DNA from: Candidatus Gastranaerophilales bacterium
GTDB lineage: Bacteria > Cyanobacteriota > Vampirovibrionia > Gastranaerophilales > Gastranaerophilaceae
NCBI GenBank assembly: GCA_947630535.1
Contig: CANRHZ010000009.1
Span: 1 to 47,297, forward strand
Reading direction: 5' to 3'
DNA: 47,297 nucleotides
In this document: positions 9,628-17,930 of the stretch, piece by piece
Layout: each line of letters opens with the position of its first letter
Numbering within the stretch: the first letter of the stretch is position 1
Made by a program: the position numbers and the translations under genes
Notes under the pieces: model-generated
Databases searched by the model: none
What the model was told of the DNA's origin: nothing
Seen by the model: only the letters and a program-made list of their open reading frames with translations

Positions 9628-9793
9628 TACTTTCCTTACCTCAAAAGAAAATTTAAATGCTTTTAAATAAAACAAGCACCTTTATAAGTTTTAACACCAT
9701 TTAATATGTTTTTGTACATATTTTTTATTAAAATGATTAAAAAGTTTACAAAATTTAACCGAATACCCCTAAAATGTAGAAATAATTTAATCC

Positions 9794-9822
9794 TTGTTGT
9801 ATTTTATATATAAGTCTAGAAT
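9794..9822 (+). promoter_or_regulatory. promoter of the HEAT-queC operon
   Basis: TTGTTG, a 17-base spacer and TAGAAT (9817-9822). Transcription should begin about ten bases before ATG 9839, leaving a near-leaderless message with no Shine-Dalgarno. Confidence 0.5.
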
Positions 9823-9838
9823 ATTTTTTGGTTCTTAA

Positions 9839-10777
9839 ATGGAAAAGAAAGATTTATCCGTGGAAGAATTAAGCGAATATGAAGAAACATTGAAATTGGC
9901 AGAAGTTGAATCTGTCAAATTTTTATCCCAAATAAAAAGCAAATACGATAATCAAAAACTAAGTAGCCTTTATGGCTACTTTTTATCTAATACCAAAAAG
10001 TTAGATTTTGCAATCGAAGTAATTAAAGCAATTAACGAACTGAAAGATAAAAACAATATAAACGATTTAATAGATTTCCTTATGAGCAAAGATTTCGATA
10101 GCAATTGCGACACAAACGACGTTGTTAATGCCAAAATAATCTGTATAAAAGCTCTTTCAAACTATAAAGACAGAGGCTCCATACCCGCACTTTTATATTG
10201 CCTTAACGATAAAAACGCAAACTACAAAATGCGCTTTCAAGCGGCGGAAGCTCTCGGGAAAATCGGGGATAAAAATGCGGTTGAATCCCTGATAAATGTT
10301 GTATCGGATGAAGAAGAAAAATCCGTATATGTAAGAGAATCTTGTGCGGTTGCCCTTGGCATGATTGGGGATATGAGAGCAATAGAGCCCCTGCTTTTTA
10401 TTCTTGAATCCAAAAAAACTTTTCTGAGTAAATTTACCTTTTTAAAAGAAAGGGTCATGGAAGCTTTAGCCAAAATAAATTTCACAACCACAAAAAGGGT
10501 AATGAATGTCTATAAAAATGCCCTTGATGATGATTCGGCACAGGTCAGAATTAATGCAATAGAATGTATTATGAATTCTGACGATAAAAACAGTTTCGAT
10601 TTAATTAAAACAAAGCTTAATGATGATGACCCCGAAGTTATTAAAAATGCCGTTATTGCAATGTATAACCTTAAAGGGGTTGATGCCCTAAATGAAATTT
10701 TAAGCGACCCGAATGTAAATAATTGTGCTAAAATTGAAGCGGATAAACTATTGGAAGATGAAAAAGAGGAAGAATAA
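9839..10777 (+). CDS. HEAT-repeat protein
   Basis: An all-helical repeat protein of 312 residues. Repeats of the PBS-lyase/HEAT type are visible: SIPALLYCLNDKN, FQAAEALGKIGDKNAVESL, ESCAVALGMIGDMRAIEPL and later weaker ones (INAIECIMNSDD, AVIAMYNLKGVDAL). Such proteins are scaffolds, and in cyanobacteria related repeats occur in phycobilin lyases, but no lyase function is implied here. The N terminus is charged and has no signal peptide. It is the first gene of a tight cluster: its last 20 bases overlap queC, so translation of the two is probably coupled. The partner is unknown. Confidence 0.85.
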   Translation: MEKKDLSVEELSEYEETLKLAEVESVKFLSQIKSKYDNQKLSSLYGYFLSNTKKLDFAIEVIKAINELKDKNNINDLIDFLMSKDFDSNCDTNDVVNAKIICIKALSNYKDRGSIPALLYCLNDKNANYKMRFQAAEALGKIGDKNAVESLINVVSDEEEKSVYVRESCAVALGMIGDMRAIEPLLFILESKKTFLSKFTFLKERVMEALAKINFTTTKRVMNVYKNALDDDSAQVRINAIECIMNSDDKNSFDLIKTKLNDDDPEVIKNAVIAMYNLKGVDALNEILSDPNVNNCAKIEADKLLEDEKEEE

Positions 10778-11444
10778 AAAAGGAATAATACTTTTATCAT
10801 CAGGGCTTGATTCGCTTGTAAGCCTTTCTCTTGCAATCAAAAAATGCGATATTGTTTTGGCGCTTACTTTTGATTACGGGCAAAAAGCAGCTGCGGATGA
10901 AATAAAGGCGGCAAAAAAAATATCAAAAAGGTATAATATACCCCACAAAACAATTAAGCTTCCCTATTTAAAAGAGAGTTTTAATAATGCTCTTAACAAT
11001 AAAGATAAAAGTCTTGAATTTAATAGTCTTGGTCTAAAATCAATGGAAGCAGTCTGGGTTCCAAACAGAAACGGTTTATTTTTAAATATAGCAGCAATGT
11101 ATGCCGATTCGTCGGGTCTTGATTATATAATATACGGCTCAAATAAAGAAGAAGCTTCAACTTTTAGCGACAATTCAATTCGGTTTAATAATGCCGCAAC
11201 ACAGTTTTTTAAATACTCTACTCTATCTCACCCCACCATTCTTGCCCCATGCTCAAATATGGAAAAATATGAAATAGTAAATCAGGGTATTAAAGAGGGG
11301 GTTGATTTTTCTCTTATAAAAAGTTGTTACAATTCAAAGAAAAATACAAATAAAAAGCATTGCGGAGTTTGCGAGTCATGCAAAAGGCTCTATGGCGCAA
11401 TAGAAAAATCGAACAATAAAAGCTTGATAAATTTAATATTTTAA
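10758..11444 (+). CDS. queC: 7-cyano-7-deazaguanine (preQ0) synthase QueC
   Basis: An ATP-dependent enzyme that turns 7-carboxy-7-deazaguanine and ammonia into preQ0, the queuosine precursor. The PP-loop is LLSSGLDSL, where the usual first Gly of SGGxDS is Ser. FDYGQKA and VPNRNGLFLNIAAMYA are family blocks. The C-terminal zinc site is Cys in SCYNS followed by CGVCESC. The start at ATG 10758 has GGAAG just upstream and gives the normal N terminus; the in-frame ATG at 10725 lies deeper in the HEAT gene. EEASTFSDNS replaces the commoner EDYSGYPDCR, suggesting a divergent branch. No other queuosine gene is in the window, so preQ0 may come from elsewhere or serve another use. Confidence 0.88.
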   Translation: MKKRKNKKGIILLSSGLDSLVSLSLAIKKCDIVLALTFDYGQKAAADEIKAAKKISKRYNIPHKTIKLPYLKESFNNALNNKDKSLEFNSLGLKSMEAVWVPNRNGLFLNIAAMYADSSGLDYIIYGSNKEEASTFSDNSIRFNNAATQFFKYSTLSHPTILAPCSNMEKYEIVNQGIKEGVDFSLIKSCYNSKKNTNKKHCGVCESCKRLYGAIEKSNNKSLINLIF

Positions 11445-11460
11445 ATACACTTAAATATAT

Positions 11461-12012
11461 ATGGAGCAGTTATTTACAGATAAAGAAATTAAGTATACGG
11501 GGAATCAATTGTCCCCGCATTGGATTTATAAAAATTTCAACATAAAAGGGGATGCTATTGTCTGCTTTATAGGGCCTGTTGACGTTAAATTAACGGAAAT
11601 GGTTGATATTGAAGATGTTATAAATAATGAGCCTATTAAAAGCGATTTAATGGCAAATTTTATCATTGAAGTTTTTAATTCAAATCTTTTGGAAGCAATA
11701 TACAGACAAAGGCTCTTTATTTCAATAATAAAAGAGGTTTTTGAAGATATGGGAGTGAGCCTTAAAAGAAAAGGAGATGACCTTTTTTATAACAACAAAA
11801 AGTTGAGCGTTTCAATTGCAACAAAATCCACCGTATCAACCCTTATACATACGGGCATCAATCTTGTTTCAACCGGAGCACCGATTGATGTTTCATCCGT
11901 CAAAGATATGGAAAATATAAACAGGGATTGCCTTATTAAAGAAATTATGAAAAGATTCTGTATGGAAACATCCGATATTGAATTTGCAAAAGTTAAAGTC
12001 AGAGGTGTTTAA
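11461..12012 (+). CDS. DUF366 family protein
   Basis: A conserved cytoplasmic protein of 183 residues with no known function. Family features I recognise are GNQLSPHWIY near the N terminus, AIVCFIGPVDVK, MVDIEDV, the stretch IYRQRLF, KGDDLFYNNKKLSVSIAT and STLIHTGINL. The conserved Asp, His and Arg residues suggest an enzyme or nucleotide-binding protein, but this is not shown. It starts 16 bases after queC with no visible Shine-Dalgarno and is followed 15 bases later by the SPOR-domain gene. Its neighbour queC makes a link to deazaguanine chemistry possible but unproven. Confidence 0.8.
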   Translation: MEQLFTDKEIKYTGNQLSPHWIYKNFNIKGDAIVCFIGPVDVKLTEMVDIEDVINNEPIKSDLMANFIIEVFNSNLLEAIYRQRLFISIIKEVFEDMGVSLKRKGDDLFYNNKKLSVSIATKSTVSTLIHTGINLVSTGAPIDVSSVKDMENINRDCLIKEIMKRFCMETSDIEFAKVKVRGV

Positions 12013-12027
12013 AATTAGAGGGAAAAT

Positions 12028-12933
12028 ATGGGCATGGAGCCGTTTGATTATTTAACATATAAAAAAAATAAGTTAGCAGAACAAATGCAAACAAAGAAAC
12101 CATACAGGTATTCAATAAAAAAAATCTGTATAGTAACATTTGTTGTGTTTTTTATGCTTGTTATGCTTGTTGTTTCCTCTAAATCATCCAAAATTGATAT
12201 CGAGTATCAAGTGTCAACAAACCCTCAAAATGATGACTACGAAATGAAAGATGATGAATTCAAAGAGGAAGAAGAAGCACGGGATGCAAGGCCCGCTTTT
12301 AGATTTACTATAGATAAAAGGCTTTTTTTAATCCAACAGGAAGAAAAGGGGCCCTCTGAAAGTAAAATTGTAAGAAACGAGGACCAAACCCACGGAGAAG
12401 TTATCTCACAGGAAGAATTTAATAATTTCAAAATAAACAGTAACGAAGTTATTCAAAAAGCTAAAAAAGAAGAAGTAAAGGCAAAAAAAGAAGAAGTTAA
12501 AGAACAACTTGAAAATAAACCCATAGAAATCAAAAATAAAGAAGTTCAAAACCAACAAAATACGCCTATAAATAATATAACGGTAGGTTCAAATCAGGTT
12601 TCAATAAAACCAAGGCTGCCAATAAGTTCTCCCCCCGCCCAAACACAACCCCTGTCGCCTACCGTGCATGCACCCATAGTTCCAAAACAGATGAGTGCCC
12701 TTGAAATTCCTTTAACTCCATCTAAAGTCTTAATCGGAAGATATACAACAATAGAAGAAGCAAGAAAAACTCAGGCCGCCATTAGCGGATTATCGCCCGA
12801 GATAAGCCCGTTTGTTAAAAAATTCAATAACTACTATACGGTTCAAGTCGGCTCTTATCAAAGTTTTGATACTGCAAAAGCAGTTGCGGGAAGCCTAAAA
12901 TCAAGAGGTTTTGACGTTTGGATTTTTCAATAG
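12028..12933 (+). CDS. SPOR-domain membrane protein
   Basis: A bitopic inner-membrane protein of 301 residues. A short cytoplasmic N terminus precedes one membrane helix (about residues 33-53, VTFVVFFMLVMLVV). A long low-complexity Lys/Glu and Pro/Gln-rich linker follows, including a repeated AKKEEV unit. The C-terminal SPOR domain (about 233-301) has LIGRYTTIEEARKTQA and YYTVQVGSYQSFDTAKAV. SPOR domains bind denuded septal peptidoglycan, so a role in cell division or envelope maintenance is likely. The ribosome site is AGAGGG. It is the last gene of the HEAT-queC cluster. Confidence 0.85.
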   Translation: MGMEPFDYLTYKKNKLAEQMQTKKPYRYSIKKICIVTFVVFFMLVMLVVSSKSSKIDIEYQVSTNPQNDDYEMKDDEFKEEEEARDARPAFRFTIDKRLFLIQQEEKGPSESKIVRNEDQTHGEVISQEEFNNFKINSNEVIQKAKKEEVKAKKEEVKEQLENKPIEIKNKEVQNQQNTPINNITVGSNQVSIKPRLPISSPPAQTQPLSPTVHAPIVPKQMSALEIPLTPSKVLIGRYTTIEEARKTQAAISGLSPEISPFVKKFNNYYTVQVGSYQSFDTAKAVAGSLKSRGFDVWIFQ

Positions 12934-12955
12934 CTTATAGTTAGTTAATATTTAT

Positions 12956-12984
12956 TTGACAAGTATTTTTGTTTGTTTTATCTT
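12956..12984 (+). promoter_or_regulatory. rpmB promoter
   Basis: TTGACA, 17 bases, TATCTT. Transcription should start about 25 bases before ATG 13016, which has GAAAGGA upstream. Confidence 0.65.
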
Positions 12985-13015
12985 CAAAACAGACTCAATT
13001 TGAAAGGATAAAACT

Positions 13016-13210
13016 ATGTCAGTAGTTTGCGATATATGCGGCAAAGGCGCAAAAAAAGCTTCAAAGCTTTCTTTTTCACACAAACATAATATATACAAAC
13101 AAATGCCAAACCTTCAATCCGTTAAAATTGTTCTTCCTAACGGAACGGCAAAAAAAGCAAGAGTTTGTACATCATGTATAAGAAAAGGAAACTTTACAAA
13201 AGCTATTTAA
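13016..13210 (+). CDS. rpmB: 50S ribosomal protein L28
   Basis: A large-subunit protein of 64 residues. It is the zinc-binding ('C+') form: CDICGK at the N terminus and CTSCIRKG at the C terminus supply the four cysteines. The conserved FSHKHN and ARVCTSC blocks are present. It is transcribed alone, between its own promoter and a strong terminator. Confidence 0.95.
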   Translation: MSVVCDICGKGAKKASKLSFSHKHNIYKQMPNLQSVKIVLPNGTAKKARVCTSCIRKGNFTKAI

Positions 13211-13232
13211 AAGTAAAAATAACTCACAATTT

Positions 13233-13272
13233 AAACACTCTCGTTTTATTTAAAAATGAGGGTGTTTTTTAT
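13233..13272 (+). terminator. rpmB terminator
   Basis: AACACTCTCGTTTT pairs with AAAATGAGGGTGTT (one G-T pair) around a short AT loop, followed by a run of Ts. Confidence 0.85.
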
Positions 13273-13293
13273 TTAAAAAACATTTCCGAATAA

Positions 13294-13323
13294 TTGCATT
13301 TTTCTTATTATTTGTGCTAAAAT
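13294..13323 (+). promoter_or_regulatory. clpC promoter
   Basis: TTGCAT, 18 bases, and the extended -10 TGTGCTAAAAT, identical to the element before the kinase gene at 233-243. A leader of about 40 bases with AAGGA precedes ATG 13370. No CtsR-type heptad repeat was seen. Confidence 0.5.
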
Positions 13324-13369
13324 CGGTATATAGAATTAGCAAATATCTTTTTTAAGGAACAAATAAAAC

Positions 13370-15810
13370 ATGTTTGAAAGATTTACGGAAAAAGCGATTA
13401 AAGTAATAATGCTTGCTCAGGAAGAAGCAAGAAGGTTGGGACACAACTTTGTAGGTACCGAACAGGTTCTTTTAGGCTTAATAGGAGAAGGAACCGGAGT
13501 TGCCGCAAAGACCTTAAAGTCAATGGGTGTCACAATCAAAGATGCAAGAGAGCAGGTTGAAAAAATTATAGGACGAGGCTCAGGGTTCGTTGCGGTTGAA
13601 ATTCCTTTTACACCGAGAGCAAAAAAGGTTCTCGAATTATCATGGGATGAAGCAAGACAACTCGGACACAACTATATAGGCACCGAACACCTTCTTTTGG
13701 GCTTAATCAGAGAAGGCGAAGGAATAGGAACAAAAGTTCTTGAAAATTTGGGAGTTGACCTTAACAAATGCAGAAGCAATGTTATAAAACTTTTGGGAGA
13801 AACAAGAACCTCTCAGGCTCAAACTGCCGCAGCGGGGAATATTCAATCAAAGGCAAAAACTCCTTCTTTGGATGAATTTGGTACCGATTTAACTCTTGCC
13901 GCTCAGGAACAAAGGCTTGATCCGGTTGTAGGCAGAGAAAAAGAAATTGAAAGAGTTATTCAAATTCTGGCAAGAAGAACTAAAAACAACCCTATATTAA
14001 TAGGTGAACCCGGTGTTGGTAAAACCGCAATTGCTCAAGGATTGGCAATGAAAATTGTAAATTCGGAAGTGCCCGATATCCTTGAAAACAAAAAAATTGT
14101 GCAGCTTGATATGGGTCTTTTAGTTGCAGGAACCAAATACAGAGGCGAATTTGAAGAACGTCTTAAAAAGATAATGGATGAAATCAGACAGGCAGGGAAC
14201 ATTATTCTTGTAATAGATGAAATGCATACCCTAATCGGTGCGGGTGCCGCAGAAGGCGCCATTGATGCCGCTAACATTTTAAAACCCGCATTAAGCCGTG
14301 GCGAAATTCAAGTTATAGGTGCAACAACGCTTGATGAATACAGAAAGCATATCGAAAAAGATTCTGCCCTTGAAAGACGTTTCCAGATGGTACTTGTAGA
14401 GCAGCCTTCGGTTGAAGAAACAATAGAAATTATTATGGGCTTAAGGTCAAAATACGAAGAACACCACAAATTAAAAATATCGGATGAGGCGATAATTGCG
14501 GCAACCGAACTTTCGAGCAAATATATTACGGAAAGGTTCTTACCCGATAAAGCCATAGATATTATTGATGAGGCGGCATCTCGTGTTCGATTGAATGTTT
14601 CAAACCTTCCGCCCGAGGGTAAAGAACTTGAAAAAGAGTTGAAAGCAACCATAAAACAAAAAGAGGACGCAATAAGGAGCCAGGAATTTGAAACAGCATC
14701 TAACCTTAGAAATGTTGAAGTACAAATCAAAGACAAAATCAGAGAAATGCAAGATTCATGGAGAAGTTCACAAGAAAACAACAAACCCACTGTCGGAGTT
14801 GAAGAAGTCGCTCAGGTTATTTCAACCATCACAGGAATTCCCGTTACAAAAATAACCGAAGGGGAATCCGAAAGACTTCTTAAACTTGAAGATACGCTCC
14901 ATAACCGTGTAATCGGTCAGGATGAAGCGGTTGTTGCATTATCTAAAGCAATCAGACGTGCAAGAGTCGGCCTAAAAAGCCCCAACCGTCCGATTGGCAG
15001 CTTTATCTTTTCAGGTCCTACAGGAGTAGGTAAAACCGAACTCGCAAAGGCTCTTGCAGAGGCCGTATTCGGTTCGGAAGATAACATTGTAAGGGTTGAT
15101 ATGTCCGAATTTATGGAAAAACATTCAACCGCAAAGTTAATAGGTTCTCCCCCCGGGTATGTAGGATATGATGACGGCGGAAATATGACCGAAATAATAA
15201 GAAAGAAGCCCTATTCGGTTGTTCTTTTTGATGAAATTGAAAGGCGCATCCTGATGTATTCAATATAATGCTTCAAATTCTTGATGACGGTCGTCTGACG
15301 GATTCAAAAGGCAGGGTTGTAAGCTTTAAAAACACGATTATCATTATGACATCAAACGTCGGTGCAAGCATGATAACTTCAACCCAAAAATTAGGGTTCT
15401 CGGTTTCAAACGACGACAAAAAAGATAAATACGAAAAGTTAAAAGATACCGTTATGGAAGAACTAAAGAAGGCTTTTCGTCCCGAATTTCTAAACAGAAT
15501 TGATGACATTATTGTATTCAGTCATCTTTCAAAAGAAGAAATCAGAAAAATTGTTGATTTAATGCTCAAGGATTTATTTAAACGGCTTGACGAAAGAGAA
15601 TTAACAATTGAAGTCGGAGATGACGTTAAAGATTATCTTGCAAAAGAAGGGTATAATGAAGCATACGGTGCAAGGCCCTTAAGAAGATTAATTCAAAAGA
15701 GGATTGAAGATGTTCTTGCCGAAGAAATCTTAACGGGAAATTATAAACCAAAAGACGTTCTTGTAATGTCAATGGACGACGATAAAATAAAAATTTCAAA
15801 AAAAGACTAA
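13370..15810 (+). CDS. clpC: ClpC AAA+ unfoldase, frameshifted near 15241
   Basis: The ATPase partner of ClpP protease: it unfolds proteins and feeds them to the peptidase. Two N-domain repeats (about residues 1-145) precede AAA1, with Walker [10 protein letters not shown] (212-220) and [16 protein letters not shown]-like linker ([16 protein letters not shown]) and AAA2 ([29 protein letters not shown]) follow. The reading frame breaks at 15240-15242: after VVLFDEIE the sequence reads GAAAGG where GAAAAGG would give the normal EKAHPDVFN. As sequenced, translation stops at 15266-15268, and the rest (15268-15810) is open in the next frame. Restoring one A gives about 814 residues, the usual ClpC length. 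An assembly or read error in an A run is likelier than loss of this core gene. Confidence 0.92.
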
Positions 15811-15812
15811 AT

Positions 15813-15848
15813 TAAAAAACCCTTCTTATCAAAAGAAGGGTTTTTATT
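15813..15848 (+). terminator. clpC terminator
   Basis: AAACCCTTCTT and AAGAAGGGTTT form a perfect stem around a small loop, followed by a T run, just after the clpC stop codon. Confidence 0.9.
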
Positions 15849-15879
15849 ATATTTAATAAATTACCGATTTGGACCTGTA

Positions 15880-15933
15880 TAAAGGAGTGATTTATAAACT
15901 TTCCTTTAGTTTGAAAATTTAAATTAAAGGAGG
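15880..15933 (+). promoter_or_regulatory. leader with alternative pairing over the ribosome site
   Basis: TCCTTTA (15902-15908) can pair with TAAAGGA at 15880-15886 or with TAAAGGA at 15925-15931. The second copy is part of the strong Shine-Dalgarno AAAGGAGG of the superoxide reductase gene. A two-state leader is possible. If the -10 is TATAAA at 15878-15883, the first copy is not transcribed and only the sequestering hairpin remains. Confidence 0.3.
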
Positions 15934-15937
15934 AATT

Positions 15938-16348
15938 ATGGCACAAAAACAGGCATTATATATTTGTGAGATATGCGGCAATATCGTTGAAGTTGTTCTT
16001 GACGGCGCAGGAGTACTTGTGTGCTGCGGCGAAGAAATGAAAGAATTGAAGCCCCAATCAACGGACGGCGGGATTGAAAAACATGTCCCCGTCATTGAGC
16101 ATCTTGGCACAAGCCATGTTATAAAAGTGGGAAGCATACCCCACCCGATGGTAAATGAACACTATATTCAATTTATTGAAGCACTCTCAAAAGACGGCAG
16201 ATATTTAAAAAGAAAATATCTAAACCCTAATGAAGAACCAGAGATGGTTATTAAATGTATGGATGATAAGGAGTTTTTTGCAAGAGAATACTGCAATATC
16301 CACGGTCTTTATATAAGTGAAAATGAGGAAAATCAAGATGGACAATAA
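15938..16348 (+). CDS. dfx: desulfoferrodoxin / superoxide reductase (2Fe type)
   Basis: Reduces superoxide to hydrogen peroxide without making oxygen, a defence of anaerobes. The N-terminal desulforedoxin domain holds centre I through Cys10, Cys13, Cys29 and Cys30. Centre II has the EKH motif (Glu47-Lys48-His49), His69, His75, Cys119 and His122, all intact. It is 136 residues, the usual length. It overlaps the ferritin gene by 11 bases, so peroxide formation and iron storage are expressed together. The ribosome site is very strong (AAAGGAGG). A rubredoxin or other electron donor is not nearby. Confidence 0.95.
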   Translation: MAQKQALYICEICGNIVEVVLDGAGVLVCCGEEMKELKPQSTDGGIEKHVPVIEHLGTSHVIKVGSIPHPMVNEHYIQFIEALSKDGRYLKRKYLNPNEEPEMVIKCMDDKEFFAREYCNIHGLYISENEENQDGQ

Positions 16349-16835
16349 ATTACTTGACGGATTAAATAAACAAATAAATAAAGAGCTTTATTCCGCTTAC
16401 CTTTATTTCGCAATGTCAACATATTTTCTTGAAACAAATATGGAAGGTTTTGCAAAAGTCATCAAAGAACAGGCAAAAGAAGAAATTGAGCATGCAAAGA
16501 AAATATACAATTATTTAATTGCAAAAGATGAAAAAATTATTTTATATCAAATTGATGCCCCCGATTCAAACTGGATTAACCCCATAGATGCAATAAAATC
16601 GGCACTTACCCATGAAAAATATGTTACAAAGTGTATTGAAGAACTTTTTAAATTATCAAGAGATATAAACGATTATTCAACGGAAATTTTTCTTCAATGG
16701 TTTATAACAGAACAGGTTGAAGAAGAGGACAAGTTTAAAACACTGTTAGAAAAAATGGAAAACGTACAAAATTGCGATTGCGAGGTTATCCATATAGACA
16801 GAAACTTAAAATTGGATAGCGAATATGTAGAATAG
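16338..16835 (+). CDS. ftnA: ferritin (FtnA-type)
   Basis: A non-haem iron storage protein of 165 residues that oxidises Fe(II) and stores it in a 24-subunit shell. Ferroxidase ligands are visible: Glu16 (NKELYSAYLY), Glu49 and His52 (KEEIEHAKK), Glu93 (LTHEKY) and acidic residues in FITEQVEEED. The C-terminal tail contains CDCEVIHIDRN. The start at ATG 16338 gives the normal N terminus MDNKLLDGLN and has GAGGA upstream. It overlaps the end of the superoxide reductase gene. The stop codon abuts the stop of the convergent nth gene with no base between them. Confidence 0.93.
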   Translation: MDNKLLDGLNKQINKELYSAYLYFAMSTYFLETNMEGFAKVIKEQAKEEIEHAKKIYNYLIAKDEKIILYQIDAPDSNWINPIDAIKSALTHEKYVTKCIEELFKLSRDINDYSTEIFLQWFITEQVEEEDKFKTLLEKMENVQNCDCEVIHIDRNLKLDSEYVE

Positions 16836-17504
16836 TTAAATATTTTTTTCACAGTATTTATTTATAGAACAAATATTGCACTTTGGATTTACGGGTTTGC
16901 ACACGTTTTGCCCGTGAGTTACAAGGAGCGTGTTAAAATCAATCCAATATTTTTTTGGCAAAATTTCCCGAAGTTTAAATTCCGTTTCTTCGGGGTTTTT
17001 TGTTTTTACATAACCCAATCTGTTTGTAATTCTATGGACATGGACATCAACGCAAATTGCCGGCATGTTAAACCCTTTGGCTAAAACAAGGTTAGCGGTT
17101 TTTCTTCCGACCCCCTTAAATTTAGTCAACTCATCAATATCAAAAGGCACTTTTGAGTTATACTTTTCTACAAGAATTTTTGATAATTCAATAATGTCTT
17201 TTGCTTTATTTTTGTAAAAACCAACGGGATAAATTGCATCGGCTAAAACATCGACATCAAGTTTTGAAATCTCCTTTGGGGTTTTACCGAGTTTTAACAT
17301 CCTGATTGATGAAGGATAGGTTGTTTTATCGTTTGTCCTCAAAGATAAGATACAACAAATTAAAACAATGTAAGGGTCGCCGACTTTTTCCATAAATTTG
17401 ACAAATTCCGTTTGGACTACGCTATTTGTCTTATTATCATTTATCAGTGCCTCAATTATACTGTCTATATCCAACTTAAAATCCCTTATTATTTGCTTTG
17501 ACAT
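16836..17504 (-). CDS. nth: endonuclease III
   Basis: A base-excision repair glycosylase/AP lyase acting on oxidised pyrimidines. The helix-hairpin-helix FKGVGRKTANLVLA carries the catalytic Lys, and the catalytic Asp is in CVDVHVHRITNRLG. The 4Fe-4S cluster site is Cys-x6-Cys-x2-Cys-x5-Cys in CKPVNPKCNICSINKYC. The length is 222 residues, full for the family. It faces trxA across a 51-bp gap holding overlapping promoters. Its start codon lies next to the trxA -35 element, so the two genes may compete for polymerase. Its own leader would be about eight bases with no ribosome site. Confidence 0.95.
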   Translation of the reverse strand: MSKQIIRDFKLDIDSIIEALINDNKTNSVVQTEFVKFMEKVGDPYIVLICCILSLRTNDKTTYPSSIRMLKLGKTPKEISKLDVDVLADAIYPVGFYKNKAKDIIELSKILVEKYNSKVPFDIDELTKFKGVGRKTANLVLAKGFNMPAICVDVHVHRITNRLGYVKTKNPEETEFKLREILPKKYWIDFNTLLVTHGQNVCKPVNPKCNICSINKYCEKNI

Positions 17505-17526
17505 GCTTTTAAATCATGATTATAAT
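17498..17526 (+). promoter_or_regulatory. consensus trxA promoter overlapping the nth start
   Basis: TTGACA (17498-17503), exactly 17 bases, TATAAT (17521-17526): a full consensus sigma-70 promoter. The -35 covers the nth start region. ATTATAAT (17519-17526) is palindromic and gives a minus-strand TATAAT (17524-17519) for nth. Confidence 0.75.
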
Positions 17527-17555
17527 ACTAAAAAGTCTTTATGGGAGGAAAATTT

Positions 17556-17879
17556 ATGTCCAGTGCTATAGATATTGATGATAATACATTTGAAAAAGAA
17601 GTTTTATCGAGCGACACATTGACCGTTGTAGATTTTTGGGCACCATGGTGCGGGCCTTGCAGAAAAATGGGCCCCGTATTGGATGAGATAGCTCAAGAAT
17701 ATAAAGATAAAATAAAAGTGGTTAAGATTAATGCCGATGAAAACGTAAAAACGGCAACAGAATATCAAATTTCCAGTCTGCCGAGCATTTATATCTTTAA
17801 AAACGGTGAAGCAAAAGAAACTCTTGTAGGCTTAATGCCAAAATCAGCAATAGTTTCAAATATACAAAAATACCTGTAA
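17556..17879 (+). CDS. trxA: thioredoxin
   Basis: A general disulfide reductase of 107 residues. The active site is WAPWCGPCRKM, with the CGPC pair. The cis-proline SLPSIYIFKNG and a C-terminal helix are in place. The start at ATG 17556 follows the strong ribosome site GGGAGG; an upstream in-frame ATG at 17541 would put that site inside the gene. It is transcribed alone from a consensus promoter and ends in a bidirectional terminator, suggesting high constitutive expression. Targets probably include reductases and peroxiredoxins elsewhere in the genome. Confidence 0.96.
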   Translation: MSSAIDIDDNTFEKEVLSSDTLTVVDFWAPWCGPCRKMGPVLDEIAQEYKDKIKVVKINADENVKTATEYQISSLPSIYIFKNGEAKETLVGLMPKSAIVSNIQKYL

Positions 17880-17895
17880 TTCAAATAATGAATAA

Positions 17896-17930
17896 AAAAT
17901 CCTGCCTATAAAAAGGGCAGGATTAATTTT
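17896..17930. terminator. bidirectional terminator, trxA / sigma factor
   Basis: AATCCTGCC and GGCAGGATT form a 9-bp perfect stem. T-rich tails follow on both strands. The last codons of the convergent sigma gene overlap one arm. Confidence 0.85.

Noticed and set aside
9839-10777. Phycobilin lyase
   Set aside because: The HEAT repeats resemble PBS-lyase repeats, but no phycobiliprotein or other photosynthesis gene is present, and the repeat alone does not define the enzyme.
15239-15268. Programmed -1 frameshift in clpC
   Set aside because: There is no X XXY YYZ slippery heptamer or clear downstream stimulator, and ClpC is not known to use one. A missing A in a short run explains it better.
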